Source: an uncultured Eubacteriales bacterium (lineage in GTDB: Bacteria; Bacillota; Clostridia; Oscillospirales; Acutalibacteraceae). From it: a DNA stretch of 64,000 nucleotides. The notes under the pieces were generated by a model, which did not search any database, had not been told where the DNA came from, and worked only from the letters and a program-made list of their open reading frames with translations. Shown piece after piece: positions 7,393-17,585 of the stretch; the stretch's first letter is position 1, and every line of letters starts with the position of its first letter. The stretch is taken from assembly GCA_934457415.1 (NCBI GenBank), contig CAKSHM010000001.1:186001-250000 (forward strand). The letters run 5' to 3'. Made by a program: the position numbers and the translations under genes.

Positions 7393-9069
7393 CTAAATAT
7401 TGAACATTGGAAATTCAAGCGTTACCTGTGTGCCGCTATCAGAAGCGGTTATTTCAAATCGGTAATTATCACCGTAAAGTATATTAAAGCGTTGGTTGAT
7501 GTTTTTAAGTCCTATGTGATTTTTGTTATGAGCGGTAAAATCGGTCATATTTTCTCTCAGTTCGGTCAGGGTTTCCAAATCCATTCCGCACCCGTTGTCT
7601 GTAACGCAGACAATGAGATTTTTATTTTTTTCCGAAATATCAATTGTTATTTTTCCGTCACGCGAGTTGCTTAAACCGTGCTTGACGGAATTTTCAATTA
7701 TAGGCTGCAGGCTGAAACGCATAATCTGTACGTTTAAAAGCTCCGGTGGTATATTTATTTCACAGGCAACTTTGCAATTATATTTCAATTGCAACAAAGC
7801 TATGCAGTTCTTTGTCAGATTGAGCTCTTCGGATATGCCGGAAAAAACATTTGTTATGTTAATACATTGCTTTAATATGCTGCGTATGTACTGTATACTT
7901 TCAAAAACAGTGTTATCTTCACCGTATTTGTCTATTGAAAGCCAACTTATCGCGTCAAGCGAATTAAGCAGGAAATGGGGGGATATTTGTGTTTGAAGGG
8001 CAATAAGCTGTTGCTGCTGCAATGCCTTAATCTGCTCGTTTACCGTATCTTTTAATTCGGAGTTATCGGAATATATGTTTGAAATGCTTTCTTTGATGTA
8101 AGTTATTTCATCTATATTTTCAAGAGATGAAGACGAGTATTCGCTGACAAGCTCCATAAGCTGGCGCACGGGCTTGTAGGTGTATTTTGCGATCAAAATA
8201 CTTGAACACGCAAATAAAATAAGTGCGACCGCATTCAAAATAATAAATATCAGCATAAGACTGCTGTATTCGCTGCTGTATATAGACGGCGAATATATTC
8301 TTACCAAATAAAGCGACGGGCAGTCACTTATCTGATTTACACTTATATTTCGTGAAAGTTCCGTGGATTTAATACTTGAATTTATCAGCGGAAATTCTTT
8401 AATTTTAAAAGTTCCGAACAGATTTTTTCCTATCATTTCGGTTCGGTTTGATATAACTATATCCCCTTGATTGGAAACGATGAATTCCTTGTCGTTTTCG
8501 CTGTATAAAGACAGGACTTCTTTTCCTAAGTCATAGGAACTGAAAAAAATTGAAACAGTATTTTCTTCGCCGTTTGATTGGGTATATTTTGACAGCATAA
8601 ACAGCTTGTTTTCATCAGACAAATAAAGCTCTGAGGGGCCGAAATTATAAATCGGAACGGCATTTTCCGTACTTCTGTTTGTATTTCTTCCGCAGACAAT
8701 ATCCAAATTACTGTTTTTTATGCATATTCCCTCAATAAAATTATACATGGCAAGATTCAAATTGGTTTGAAACTTTAATGAACTGTAAGCGTCAATATCT
8801 TTTTCGTTCCAATTTGCGCCGAATTCGGTATTCGAAATTGCATAGGACGAGCTTATTTGCATAACCTGATGAAATTTCTGTAAAAGATTACCGTTTACTT
8901 CGGCAAAGCACTGCTGTTCTTTTTCATCAATCTTTTTGTTTAGTCTGTTTTTCAGAATCAAGAATGAAACGGAAATCAAAAGCACGGAAAAAGCAGCGCA
9001 CAGAATACCTGCTATTTTAATATTTTTGCGGTATTGAAAATTTGCTTTTTCAAAAAATGAAGTTTTCAT
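7393..9069 (-). CDS. YesM-type sensor histidine kinase
   Basis: The 558-aa membrane kinase is of the class that senses extracellular carbohydrates in Firmicutes. TM1 lies at about residues 15-38, an extracellular Cache-like sensor at ~40-270 and TM2 at ~273-298. A HAMP-like linker follows, then the His_kinase domain with the H-box ISPHFLLNSLDAISW (near 365), the N-box ENSVKHGLSN and the glycine-rich VTDNGCGMD. The start overlaps the stop of the response regulator gene by 4 bp, so the pair is translationally coupled with the regulator first. It lies divergent from the ABC importer and lyase block, so sensing a polysaccharide breakdown product is a reasonable inference. Confidence 0.92.
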   Translation of the reverse strand: MKTSFFEKANFQYRKNIKIAGILCAAFSVLLISVSFLILKNRLNKKIDEKEQQCFAEVNGNLLQKFHQVMQISSSYAISNTEFGANWNEKDIDAYSSLKFQTNLNLAMYNFIEGICIKNSNLDIVCGRNTNRSTENAVPIYNFGPSELYLSDENKLFMLSKYTQSNGEENTVSIFFSSYDLGKEVLSLYSENDKEFIVSNQGDIVISNRTEMIGKNLFGTFKIKEFPLINSSIKSTELSRNISVNQISDCPSLYLVRIYSPSIYSSEYSSLMLIFIILNAVALILFACSSILIAKYTYKPVRQLMELVSEYSSSSLENIDEITYIKESISNIYSDNSELKDTVNEQIKALQQQQLIALQTQISPHFLLNSLDAISWLSIDKYGEDNTVFESIQYIRSILKQCINITNVFSGISEELNLTKNCIALLQLKYNCKVACEINIPPELLNVQIMRFSLQPIIENSVKHGLSNSRDGKITIDISEKNKNLIVCVTDNGCGMDLETLTELRENMTDFTAHNKNHIGLKNINQRFNILYGDNYRFEITASDSGTQVTLEFPMFNI

Positions 9070-10472
9070 GTTTCTCTGCCTTTTTCAATCATTGAATATT
9101 CTTTAGGGGTAAGATTTACCGCTTTTTTGAATGTTTTTGTAAAGTGATCTCTTGTTTTAAAACCAACGAGTGCAGGCACATCTTTTGAATCCTTGCCGCT
9201 CTTTAACAGTTTTTTGGCGTAATCTATTCTAAGGTCCGTGATGTACTGATGAAAGTTCACTCCGAAGTTCTTTTTAAACCATCTTGAAAAATATTCGGGA
9301 GAGTAGTGAAATTCGGTTGCTATCATAACAAGCCCCAATTCACAGTCTGACAGATGAGAAAAAACATACGCCTCTATTTTCGATTTTATACTTTCCTCAC
9401 GAAGGTCTTTTTGCAAAATGACATCGGAGATCTGTTTTGCAATATCGCTTAAAAACTGTTTGGAATCCGCATCCGTAAGCGCGGGTATATAAAAAGGTGT
9501 GTCTATCCCTCTTGCGCGGAAATCAAACAATAAAACCATAATAACCAGAAACAATCGGTAGCTTTCAAAGCTGCCGTTTTTTTCAATCTCTTTTAGTTTT
9601 CTTGTCCATTGCTCCGATTTTTTATCAATAAGAATATCAAAACACGCGGGAATATCGTATTGGCAAATCACGTCGAATATATTACGGAAGGAACCCGGAT
9701 TTACACGAATATAATCAGATTCCGTGTTATAAAGCAGAGAAAAACCCTTGATTATAGTGTCAATATATTTTTCAATATCCGCTTCGCTGTTATAAAAAAG
9801 TATTACGGCAGATTCGTGCGGTTGGGCATAAAGCGGATATGCATCAAGATTATCGGAGGAAAAGGCGGCAATGTCGTTAAGGTTGCTTTCGGTTACATTA
9901 TTGGTTGTGTTTGAATAGAAAAAGAACAGCAATGAGGAATTCTCCTTTGTTGCCAAAGAATGAAATTCTGAGCTTTCGCGGCTTGATTTTTTATCAAACT
10001 TGCTGTCAAAAAACAGGTTTTTCAAATACACAGAGTTTCGGATATAGTTTTCAACGGTTTGATAGCATTTTTCAATAGCTTTTTCTTTAAGCTTTTTGAT
10101 AGTTTTAATATTTGACTGAACAGATTGTTTAAGCTCGTTAGGATTGATTGGTTTGCATAAAAAATCACTGACATTGTAATTGATTGCTTTTCTGGCATAT
10201 TCGAATTCCTGAAACGCTGTAATGATTATTACACGAGTGGGAAGCATATTTTCAAATACATATTTAGCCAAGTCAAGACCGCTTACTTTTGACATTCGTA
10301 TATCGGTTATTATCAGGTCGACAGGCTTTGACTTCATATATTCCAAAGCCTCGCTTCCATCGGAAAAAACGCCGACTACAATACATTCATCAAAATTGCT
10401 TTTGATGAATTTTGATATATGATTACTGATAAACGGTGCATCATCGCACACCGCAACCGTTATCTTTTCCAT
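9066..10472 (-). CDS. YesN-type response regulator, receiver plus AraC HTH
   Basis: The 468-aa protein has an N-terminal receiver domain (acidic DD pair near residues 10-11, phospho-acceptor in DLIITDIRM near 56, Lys in CKPINP near 105). A long poorly conserved middle follows, then a C-terminal AraC-type double helix-turn-helix (about 365-465; FHYSPEYFSRWFKKNFG and GFKTRDHFTKTFKKAV). Such regulators activate neighbouring sugar ABC and glycosidase genes when phosphorylated by the YesM partner. The ribosome binding site is GGAGGA. On its own strand TTTACA-N17-TATATT (10546 down to 10518) is a plausible promoter. The probable targets are the two matching sites at 10571 and 24320. Confidence 0.92.
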   Translation of the reverse strand: MEKITVAVCDDAPFISNHISKFIKSNFDECIVVGVFSDGSEALEYMKSKPVDLIITDIRMSKVSGLDLAKYVFENMLPTRVIIITAFQEFEYARKAINYNVSDFLCKPINPNELKQSVQSNIKTIKKLKEKAIEKCYQTVENYIRNSVYLKNLFFDSKFDKKSSRESSEFHSLATKENSSLLFFFYSNTTNNVTESNLNDIAAFSSDNLDAYPLYAQPHESAVILFYNSEADIEKYIDTIIKGFSLLYNTESDYIRVNPGSFRNIFDVICQYDIPACFDILIDKKSEQWTRKLKEIEKNGSFESYRLFLVIMVLLFDFRARGIDTPFYIPALTDADSKQFLSDIAKQISDVILQKDLREESIKSKIEAYVFSHLSDCELGLVMIATEFHYSPEYFSRWFKKNFGVNFHQYITDLRIDYAKKLLKSGKDSKDVPALVGFKTRDHFTKTFKKAVNLTPKEYSMIEKGRET

Positions 10473-10570
10473 TTTTTATCCTCCGCCAGCCTTATATAGT
10501 TTTGTTTTGACATTATAAATATATCACATAATAATTCGTATGTAAACAAGATACACAAAGTTGATTTGTA

Positions 10571-10638
10571 AAGTGGTCAATTTCTGCCGAGAATGTCAAA
10601 TTTTTTTGATTGATAGATTGAAAAAATCAAATTATAAT
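10571..10638 (+). promoter_or_regulatory. Promoter of the importer operon with paired GTCAA half-sites
   Basis: Two GTCAA half-sites (10576-10580 and 10595-10599, 19 bp apart) lie upstream of TTGATA (10610-10615), a 17-bp spacer and TATAAT (10633-10638). The first 31 bp matches 24320-24350 at 25 positions, and the distance to the -10 box is identical in both places. The arrangement suits an AraC-type activator binding directly upstream of the -35 box; the adjacent YesN-type regulator is the natural candidate. Confidence 0.75.
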
Positions 10639-10668
10639 TAAATTAAAGAAATGTAAGGGTGATGTAAT

Positions 10669-11598
10669 TTGAAATTAAAAAAGAAAGGGTATGTACTTTC
10701 GGCAAAGACCCGTTCCCGTACACTGCCGCTGCTTGCGCTGTGTATACCGCTGATACTTTATATGTTTGTATTTAATTATCTGCCTATGTTCGGAATTGTA
10801 ATTGCTTTTAAAGACTATACGCCTATGAAAGGAATACTCGGAAGTGAATGGATAGGATTTAAAAACTTTGAATACTTCTTTAAAACAAGCGCCGGATCAA
10901 TAATAGGCAAAACTATAGCATACAATCTCGGTTTTCTGTTTCTGGGGATTTTTTTAGGCGTGCTGGTAGCTTTGTTTATGTTTGAACTTGACAGTAAGAA
11001 ATCAGTGGCATACTTTCAGACCGCAATGTCTTTGCCGAGAACAATATCTTACGTAATTATAGCTTACATAGTATATGCGCTTCTTTCGTATGACAACGGT
11101 ATTGTAAATCACATAATAGAATTTTTCGGCGGCAAGCCTGTACTGTGGTATAACGAGCCTAAATATTGGCCTTTTATATTAACGGTAACATCCTGCTGGA
11201 AAAGTGTCGGCGTTGGTTCCATTCTCTATTATGCCACTCTTACCGGTATAGATTCAGGGCTTTATGAAGCGGCGGCGCTTGACGGCGCCAACAGACTGCA
11301 GCAGACCCGTTATGTGTCGATACCGCATTTACTGCCGATTATTTCAATAATGCTGATAACCGGTGTTGCAGGCGCGCTCGGCGGAGATCAGGGACTTTTC
11401 TATCAGGTTCCCAAGGATTCTTCATTGCTTTATCCGACCACAGATGTTCTTTCAACATATGTTCAGCGCGGTGTGCTTGACGGTAATTTTGCGATAACTG
11501 CCGCAGTAGGACTTTTCCAGAACATAGTGGGATTGATATTGCTTCTGACAACAAACGGGGTAATAAAGAAGATAAGTCCCGAAAACTCAATGCTTTAA
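10669..11598 (+). CDS. Carbohydrate ABC transporter permease 1 (LplB/YtcP type)
   Basis: The 309-aa inner-membrane permease starts at TTG behind AAGGGTGATG. About six hydrophobic segments are visible, the first at residues ~18-40 (LPLLALCIPLILYMFVFNYLP). The cytoplasmic EAA loop that contacts the ATPase is EAAALDGANRLQQTRYVSIPHL near residue 199. It belongs to the CUT1-type family importing oligosaccharides. It is the first gene of the operon and is followed 12 bp later by the second permease. No dedicated ATPase is present in the window, so a shared multi-substrate ATPase elsewhere (MsmX type) is inferred. Confidence 0.92.
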   Translation: MKLKKKGYVLSAKTRSRTLPLLALCIPLILYMFVFNYLPMFGIVIAFKDYTPMKGILGSEWIGFKNFEYFFKTSAGSIIGKTIAYNLGFLFLGIFLGVLVALFMFELDSKKSVAYFQTAMSLPRTISYVIIAYIVYALLSYDNGIVNHIIEFFGGKPVLWYNEPKYWPFILTVTSCWKSVGVGSILYYATLTGIDSGLYEAAALDGANRLQQTRYVSIPHLLPIISIMLITGVAGALGGDQGLFYQVPKDSSLLYPTTDVLSTYVQRGVLDGNFAITAAVGLFQNIVGLILLLTTNGVIKKISPENSML

Positions 11599-11610
11599 GG
11601 AAGTGCCGCA

Positions 11611-12483
11611 ATGAAAAAAAACAAGGTATCAAAAGCCATAATATTTACCGTTTTCTTCATAATATCGCTTACATACATATTGCCGTTTTTACTGTTACTC
11701 GGAATATCGTTTTCAAAGGAAAGCGATCTTATAAACTACGGTTTCCGCATTATTCCGAGAACATTTACGGTTACGGCATACAGCACACTGTTTAAAAATC
11801 CCGTTCAGCTGTTACGAGCTTTCGGCGTGACTGTATTTTATTCTACGGTTCCTGTCGCAATAGGTATTTTTTGCACAGCCTGCTGCGGATATGCGCTTTC
11901 GCAGAAAGATTTTAAGCTTAGGGGAATTATAAAGATATATGTACTTATCACTATGTTTTTCGGCGGAGGTATAGTTCCGACCTACATATTGCGCACTCAG
12001 TATCTGGGACTTCAAAACAATATTTGGGTTTATTTCTTTTCTTGGACAATTTCGGGAATGACGGTATTTATATTCAGAACGTTCTTCTCACAGCTTCCGC
12101 TTGAACTGTTTGAGTCAGCAAGGCTGGACGGGGCTTCTGAATTCAGAATAATAACTTCAATAGTTATTCCTCTGTCAAAGGCGATAATCGCTACATATTT
12201 CCTGTTCGGTATGCTTGACGCATGGAATGATTATTTAGCTTCGCTTTATTATATCACGGATGATAAGCTTTATACCGTGCAGTATCTTTTGCAAAAATAT
12301 TTGCAGGAGGCAGAGATGATTAAAAAAATAATCCTGCAAATGGGTATAGACGCGGCAAAACCGCCCACAGAGACGCTTAAATTTGCAGTATGTGTTATAG
12401 GCGCGGTGCCAATGATGATAATTTTCCCGCTGTTCCAAAAGTTCTTCTCAAAGGGCGTAATGATCGGTGCGGTAAAAGGATAG
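11611..12483 (+). CDS. Carbohydrate ABC transporter permease 2 (LplC/YesQ type)
   Basis: The 290-aa partner permease has six membrane segments and the EAA-loop motif ESARLDGASEFRIITSIVIP near residue 167. The C-terminal FPLFQKFFSKGVMIGAVKG is the hallmark ending of this family. It forms a heterodimer channel with the preceding permease. The start codon follows GGAAGTG. Length and motifs are complete. Confidence 0.92.
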   Translation: MKKNKVSKAIIFTVFFIISLTYILPFLLLLGISFSKESDLINYGFRIIPRTFTVTAYSTLFKNPVQLLRAFGVTVFYSTVPVAIGIFCTACCGYALSQKDFKLRGIIKIYVLITMFFGGGIVPTYILRTQYLGLQNNIWVYFFSWTISGMTVFIFRTFFSQLPLELFESARLDGASEFRIITSIVIPLSKAIIATYFLFGMLDAWNDYLASLYYITDDKLYTVQYLLQKYLQEAEMIKKIILQMGIDAAKPPTETLKFAVCVIGAVPMMIIFPLFQKFFSKGVMIGAVKG

Positions 12484-12525
12484 TTTTTTATCAACTGAAA
12501 AAATATTTTTTACGGAGGTCTAATT

Positions 12526-14067
12526 ATGAATCATTTTAAAAAAATTGCATCACTCGCTCTTGCGGTGTTAACGGCCGCAATGTTTGCCGCATGCGGAGGC
12601 AAGGGTAAAAGCTACGAAGATAACGGCGACTCGGTAACGCTAAAATTCATAGTCCCTTGGGAAACACAGTCCGATTTAAGCGTTGTAAACGATAAAATTA
12701 ACGAAATACTCCCGAAATATCTTGAAAACACAAAACTTGAATTGATATGCGACGGTGCCATGAGTGACAAATGGGCGCTTTATATGTCGGGAAAAAATGT
12801 TTATGATATTGCCCATTCGGGATTTGCGACAAACCTATCAACCGAGATAAGAAACGGAAATTATATTGAACTTGATGCTCTTATAGATGAATACGCTCCT
12901 ACGATAAAAGAGGAAAGGGATAAGCTTTATACCGACCTGTATCTTTCGGGTTCACAGAACGGAAAGCTTTATGCTATTCCTGCTGTTCAGACTCATTGTA
13001 ATAAGTTCAAAGCGATAAATGTCAGCAAGTCTATGAAGCCTTATTTTGACGCTGAAGCCGCCGTTGCCGAAATGAAAGGCAAAACGCATGTAACGGAAAA
13101 GATATATCAGCTTATGGACGAGGCACTTAAAAAAGCAAAAGCGGCTACCGGTTATGCCGAAGTATACGCAACCTATATGTGGGAAAACTGCCCCGCTAAG
13201 ATAGGCTATGTATTTGTCGGAGGAACAGGCTCAAACCTCTGCTATGACCCATATGAAACAAAAGTGAAAATAATTGACTGGCACGAAACAGAGGAGTTTA
13301 AAACATACTGCAAATACATGCAGAAATGGTATAAGGAAGGCTTTATTAACAAGGATGTTCTTGCGGGAGCAGTGCCGAAGGACGGTGCGACAATTTGGAT
13401 GGCTTCAAATATTAACGGTATAAACTTCAAAGACAGCGATATATACGAAGAAGCTGCAGGAGAAACAAGCATAAGAATAACCTTTGAGGAAACACAGATA
13501 AAGGCAAGCTACGAAATCGGCGATCTTATGACCTATTTTTCAATCCCCGCAACATCTAAAAATCCCGTTAGAGCTATGAAGCTTTTAGAAATTCTCCGTA
13601 CCGAAAAGGGTGCAGAACTGCTTAATCTTATGACATTCGGTATAGAAGGTATGCACTATGATAAGATTTCAGACACCGAAATCAAGGCTAAAGATTATTC
13701 GGGGCAGGGCTCCGCATCTTCAAAATACGGTATCCCAGGCTGGATGATGGGTAATATGCTCAACGGTATGTATGCGGTTGCACCTTTCACAAACGCAAAT
13801 AGAGAGTACGCAAAAAATTATTATCAAAATATTCTGCCCAACATCAAAAAAACATCACTTTACGGTTTGACATTTGATACAACGGATTATAAGATTCAGT
13901 TTACTAATATGAAAGCCGCAAATGACGAGTTTGAAAAACAGCTGGGTCTCGGAGTGGTAAGCAATGTTGACGCAACGATAAAGAAACTTACAGACAACCT
14001 TAATTCTGCCGGAATGGCAGACGCTGTCAAGGCTATGCAGAAACAGGCAGATGATTATGTTAAATAA
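12526..14067 (+). CDS. Extracellular solute-binding lipoprotein, family 1
   Basis: The 513-aa protein has a lipoprotein signal peptide with the lipobox AAC at Cys23, so it is tethered to the outer face of the membrane. The N-terminal lobe opens with VTLKFIVPWETQSDLSVVNDKINEIL, typical of carbohydrate-binding proteins that serve LplB/LplC permeases. The C-terminal region resembles DUF3502. It delivers oligosaccharide to the two permeases encoded just upstream. The ribosome binding site ACGGAGG is strong. The sugar cannot be read from sequence; the adjacent pectate-lyase-fold protein suggests a uronic-acid or rhamnose-containing glycan. Confidence 0.92.
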   Translation: MNHFKKIASLALAVLTAAMFAACGGKGKSYEDNGDSVTLKFIVPWETQSDLSVVNDKINEILPKYLENTKLELICDGAMSDKWALYMSGKNVYDIAHSGFATNLSTEIRNGNYIELDALIDEYAPTIKEERDKLYTDLYLSGSQNGKLYAIPAVQTHCNKFKAINVSKSMKPYFDAEAAVAEMKGKTHVTEKIYQLMDEALKKAKAATGYAEVYATYMWENCPAKIGYVFVGGTGSNLCYDPYETKVKIIDWHETEEFKTYCKYMQKWYKEGFINKDVLAGAVPKDGATIWMASNINGINFKDSDIYEEAAGETSIRITFEETQIKASYEIGDLMTYFSIPATSKNPVRAMKLLEILRTEKGAELLNLMTFGIEGMHYDKISDTEIKAKDYSGQGSASSKYGIPGWMMGNMLNGMYAVAPFTNANREYAKNYYQNILPNIKKTSLYGLTFDTTDYKIQFTNMKAANDEFEKQLGLGVVSNVDATIKKLTDNLNSAGMADAVKAMQKQADDYVK

Positions 14068-14083
14068 AAGGGGTGTATGACGC

Positions 14084-15859
14084 TTGTACTTAAGAAAAAT
14101 TATTTCCGTTCTTTCAGCAGCGGTTTTAACGGCAGGAATAATAGGCGTTATTCCGTCCGCCGCCGCTTCTTTTCAAGGCGGCAGCGGTACTGCCGCGGAT
14201 CCGTATCTTGTTGCGACTGCCGAGCAGGTAGCCGCAATGCGAGATAATCTGTCGGCTCACTATAAACTGAATGCGACGATAGATATGTCGTCGCTCGGAA
14301 ATATAAAACCGATAGGAACGATAGCGAAACCGTTTAAGGGAAGCTTTGTTTGTGATTTGAATACAGCGGGCTATCCCTTGTACGCAATTAAAAACCTCAG
14401 TATCCACACCGCCGAAACTCCGTATATCGGCGAGGGGCAGAGTAAATGGGAAGCAGCGTTGTTCGGCGCTACCGACTCGGCTCAGATCAGCAATATATAT
14501 GTTTTGGATGTAAAAATAGGCAACAACAATTTCGGTGACCACAGGGGCGCCGTTCAATACGGCGATTATAAGCCCGGAATGGATGAGCAGCCCACCGCCG
14601 CTTTAGTAGGCAGAGCCACAAATTCGTCAATCAGCGGCTGTGCATCAACAGGGACAGTAACCGCAAGAAGCAATGCTGTTTCCGGACTCGTTGCAGAAAG
14701 CTACGGCAGTACGATCTCCAACTGTTACTCACTTTGCAATGTGAGTACGGAAGGCAAATGGAATGCAGGCGGATTTATCGGATATATAACGGATAACACA
14801 ACGGTAAGCGGCTGTTTCAGCGAGGGAAGCGTCAGCGGTGCAACCTTTACAAACGGCGGCTTTATAGCATCTGTAACGCAGTCGGTAGTAACAAACTGTT
14901 ATTCAAATGTGCCTGCCGATATGGCATTTATAGGTAAGAGTGAAAATGCGAGTATATCAAATTGTTACGGTAACGGAGGAACAGGAGGCATAAAGGCTTC
15001 TGCGGCAGGAGACACCGCAATTAACTGTTATACAATAGGAGGCTCCGCCGGCTTTGGATTTAAATCAGGATCGGCGGCAGATGTAAAATCGGCTTTTTCT
15101 TCGCTTTCCGATTGGGATTGTTCAGGCAATTTACCTGTATTGGCGGCGGTCAAAAAATGCCCCGCACTCGGTAATTACGCGGTAGGCTCTATGAACGGTA
15201 CACCGTCGTCGGTACAGCCCTCGGTGACACCTGACCGGTCACAGAACGGCTCACAAAACTCAACCGGCGTATCGGGGCAGGAACAACAGTTGCCTGCGGG
15301 TGCAAGCGATGAGGAAATGAAAGAGTTTTCAGAAATCATTGAAAAATTGCCCGCTTCCGATCTCATAACGCTTGATAACAAGGCTGATATGAAAAAAGCA
15401 AAAATAATATATGATAAAATGACCGATTCACAGCAGGAGGAGTTAGATCCTAATGTGCAGGTAAAATACAATCAGTGCTATAAGGCACTTGAAACACTTA
15501 TGATTGCCGATATAAGCGACCGTATAGACAGACTTCCGTCACCTAAAAAGCTGACGAAAAAGAATTTTAATTCCGTCAAAGCCATTAAAGAAGACTACGA
15601 TTTCCTTGAAGATGATATGAAAGCATATATATCGGAGGAGCTTACCGAAAAGCTGAAAAAATGCCTTGAAATTGTTGAAAGCGCCGCGTCAGGAACTGCG
15701 TCATCTTCCGCTTTTACAGCAAAGGAAATTATAGTTATGAGCATTTTGGCTTTTGTAATATTGCTTAATGCGGCGGCGAATGTGCTGTTGGCAGTGCTGT
15801 ATTTAAAGAAGAACAAGGAAACGGAGGGGGCTGCGAATGAAAAAGCCGATGTGCTGTAA
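14084..15859 (+). CDS. Membrane-anchored surface protein with GLUG beta-helix head
   Basis: The TTG start is preceded by AAAAGGGG. The 591-aa protein has a signal peptide (cleavage near PSAAAS). A ~340-residue repetitive region follows with recurring SxCxSxGxV and NCYS turns (GLUG-type right-handed beta-helix). Next come a Ser/Gln/Pro linker (~370-405), two small helical hairpin modules (YDKMTDSQQEEL; IKEDYDFLEDDMKAYI), a transmembrane helix near residues 547-572 and a short basic cytoplasmic tail. It is built like the next protein: recognition head, helical stalk, membrane anchor. It probably binds polysaccharide or another surface protein. It overlaps the next gene by 23 bp. Confidence 0.8.
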   Translation: MYLRKIISVLSAAVLTAGIIGVIPSAAASFQGGSGTAADPYLVATAEQVAAMRDNLSAHYKLNATIDMSSLGNIKPIGTIAKPFKGSFVCDLNTAGYPLYAIKNLSIHTAETPYIGEGQSKWEAALFGATDSAQISNIYVLDVKIGNNNFGDHRGAVQYGDYKPGMDEQPTAALVGRATNSSISGCASTGTVTARSNAVSGLVAESYGSTISNCYSLCNVSTEGKWNAGGFIGYITDNTTVSGCFSEGSVSGATFTNGGFIASVTQSVVTNCYSNVPADMAFIGKSENASISNCYGNGGTGGIKASAAGDTAINCYTIGGSAGFGFKSGSAADVKSAFSSLSDWDCSGNLPVLAAVKKCPALGNYAVGSMNGTPSSVQPSVTPDRSQNGSQNSTGVSGQEQQLPAGASDEEMKEFSEIIEKLPASDLITLDNKADMKKAKIIYDKMTDSQQEELDPNVQVKYNQCYKALETLMIADISDRIDRLPSPKKLTKKNFNSVKAIKEDYDFLEDDMKAYISEELTEKLKKCLEIVESAASGTASSSAFTAKEIIVMSILAFVILLNAAANVLLAVLYLKKNKETEGAANEKADVL

Positions 15860-17585
15860 ATTTATATCACTGTTTGCGGCAATAGCAATTGCGGTTACAT
15901 CTGTTTTCTGCGTAAGCGCAGAAACACCGGAAGCAACTTTAAGTCTGGGACTTAAAAAGTGGGATGCCTTAGCAAAGACCTATGTAAACACAACAACGTT
16001 TAACATTGCGGAAAACAGCGAAAAAAAGCTGTATGTTCCGATAACGGTGAAAACCGATAAAAATGTTGGCGGCTTGCTTTTAAAGGTTTCCTATAATTCG
16101 GCATTGCTGAGTTTTTCAAAAAACGCGTCGTTTTCTCTTTTAAGCGGCGATATGGATGTCAATATTTATGACAGCGGCACGTTTGTATTTCTCGCTATGG
16201 ATACTACCGAACCGGTTTCAAAAATGAACGGCGAAATATACTATTTGGTTTTTGAAGCCAAGGAAGGCACCGCAGAAAGCTCCGCGGGTACGTTTACGCT
16301 TAGTGTGAATTCGTTTTTTGACACGTCTAAATCACAGAATGATATAACCTTTGCGGCGGAAAACGCAACCGTAAGCTATACACTTACAAAATCAGCTGTT
16401 CCCGAAGAGCTTATAAAAGCCGCGGCAAAGCTGAAAAACATCACACTTGATTCACAGGGCGATATAAAAGCGGCAAAGCTTTTATACGACGCTTTAAATC
16501 CGAGTCGTAAATTACAGTTTAAAAACGAATATCCCGATCATTATAATTGGCTGTCCACCGCACAGACAAGGTATAACCGTCTTGCCGAAAATGAAACCGT
16601 GGCTCAGCTCAAAAAGAAAGCGGCGGAATTTGTTGAACGCAATAAGAATACCCTTGCGCTTGATACCGAAAAAATGACCCTTTCCGATAATGAGGCGGTC
16701 AAGTCAATGAAAACAGACCGTAAGACACTTAGCGATAAGGAATGGCAATATGTTCCGTCGGATAAAAAAGCAGCGTATGAAAAAATAGTTAAACGAATGC
16801 AGGAGCTTCTTGATGAGGATGAGGAACGCCGCAGTATCGAAACAGAGGTAAATGATTATAAAGAAAAATACAAGGATTGCCTTACCGAGTCGGAAAGCGG
16901 GCTGAAAACGAACTGCGAGGATTATATGGTAATTCTTGACGAGGCAATGCTTGTATTTGATACTCTGTCCGAATCTGCGCGGGAGCAGTTAAAAACTTTC
17001 TATGAACAGCTCAAAACCGTTCAGGAGAAGTGTCTGAAATATATTTCCGAAAACAAGGAAAGTCTTAATGTACGCAACAATGTGCTTGCCTTCCAAAACC
17101 AATGGCTGCAGGTGCTTATGCTTACAAGTTCTACCGTTAAAGTCAATGATGAGCTTGCAATAAATATTATGCTGCAATCATACTCAAAGCTCGGTCAAAA
17201 GGAACAGGCTTTGCTGGCTTCAAAGGTTGAATCGGTAAGGCAGCTTCTTCCGCTCATAAAAAATATGAGTACAAATGCGGCGGGAGGCAAAAACAATGTT
17301 TCAAATACGGGTAATACAACTCTCCCGAACAATAATCAGAACGCTGCACAAAACCCCTCGTCAGACTCCTCTGATACAGAGAATGCTAAAACAAAAACGG
17401 TCAGCCGATTGGTTTATCTTGCCAAAGAGAATACCTTTATACTGATAGGAATGATTATTTTGGCGGCAATTTCATTCGGCGCATTCGGTTTTACCGTCTT
17501 TGTTATTATAAAGACAAGAAAACGCAAAACACTTGCTTTAAATCAATCGGAGAAAGGAGCAGATATAATTGAAGAAAAGAACTAA
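15837..17585 (+). CDS. Membrane-anchored cohesin-like surface protein
   Basis: The 582-aa protein has a signal peptide (cleavage after VSA near residue 24). A domain at about 28-185 has the cohesin pattern: LYVPITVKTDKNVGGLLLKVSYNS, then a strand with VFLAMDTTEPVS, then MNGEIYYLVFEAKE and a final A-x-V-x-Y strand. The rest is a stalk of charged helical modules (~190-480), an Asn/Ser-rich linker, a transmembrane helix (~534-556) and a basic tail RKRK. Cohesins bind dockerins; a type I dockerin ends the protein encoded two genes later. The pair therefore could fix that protein to the cell surface. The domain call rests on pattern, not a profile search. It overlaps both neighbouring genes. Confidence 0.72.
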   Translation: MKKPMCCKFISLFAAIAIAVTSVFCVSAETPEATLSLGLKKWDALAKTYVNTTTFNIAENSEKKLYVPITVKTDKNVGGLLLKVSYNSALLSFSKNASFSLLSGDMDVNIYDSGTFVFLAMDTTEPVSKMNGEIYYLVFEAKEGTAESSAGTFTLSVNSFFDTSKSQNDITFAAENATVSYTLTKSAVPEELIKAAAKLKNITLDSQGDIKAAKLLYDALNPSRKLQFKNEYPDHYNWLSTAQTRYNRLAENETVAQLKKKAAEFVERNKNTLALDTEKMTLSDNEAVKSMKTDRKTLSDKEWQYVPSDKKAAYEKIVKRMQELLDEDEERRSIETEVNDYKEKYKDCLTESESGLKTNCEDYMVILDEAMLVFDTLSESAREQLKTFYEQLKTVQEKCLKYISENKESLNVRNNVLAFQNQWLQVLMLTSSTVKVNDELAINIMLQSYSKLGQKEQALLASKVESVRQLLPLIKNMSTNAAGGKNNVSNTGNTTLPNNNQNAAQNPSSDSSDTENAKTKTVSRLVYLAKENTFILIGMIILAAISFGAFGFTVFVIIKTRKRKTLALNQSEKGADIIEEKN

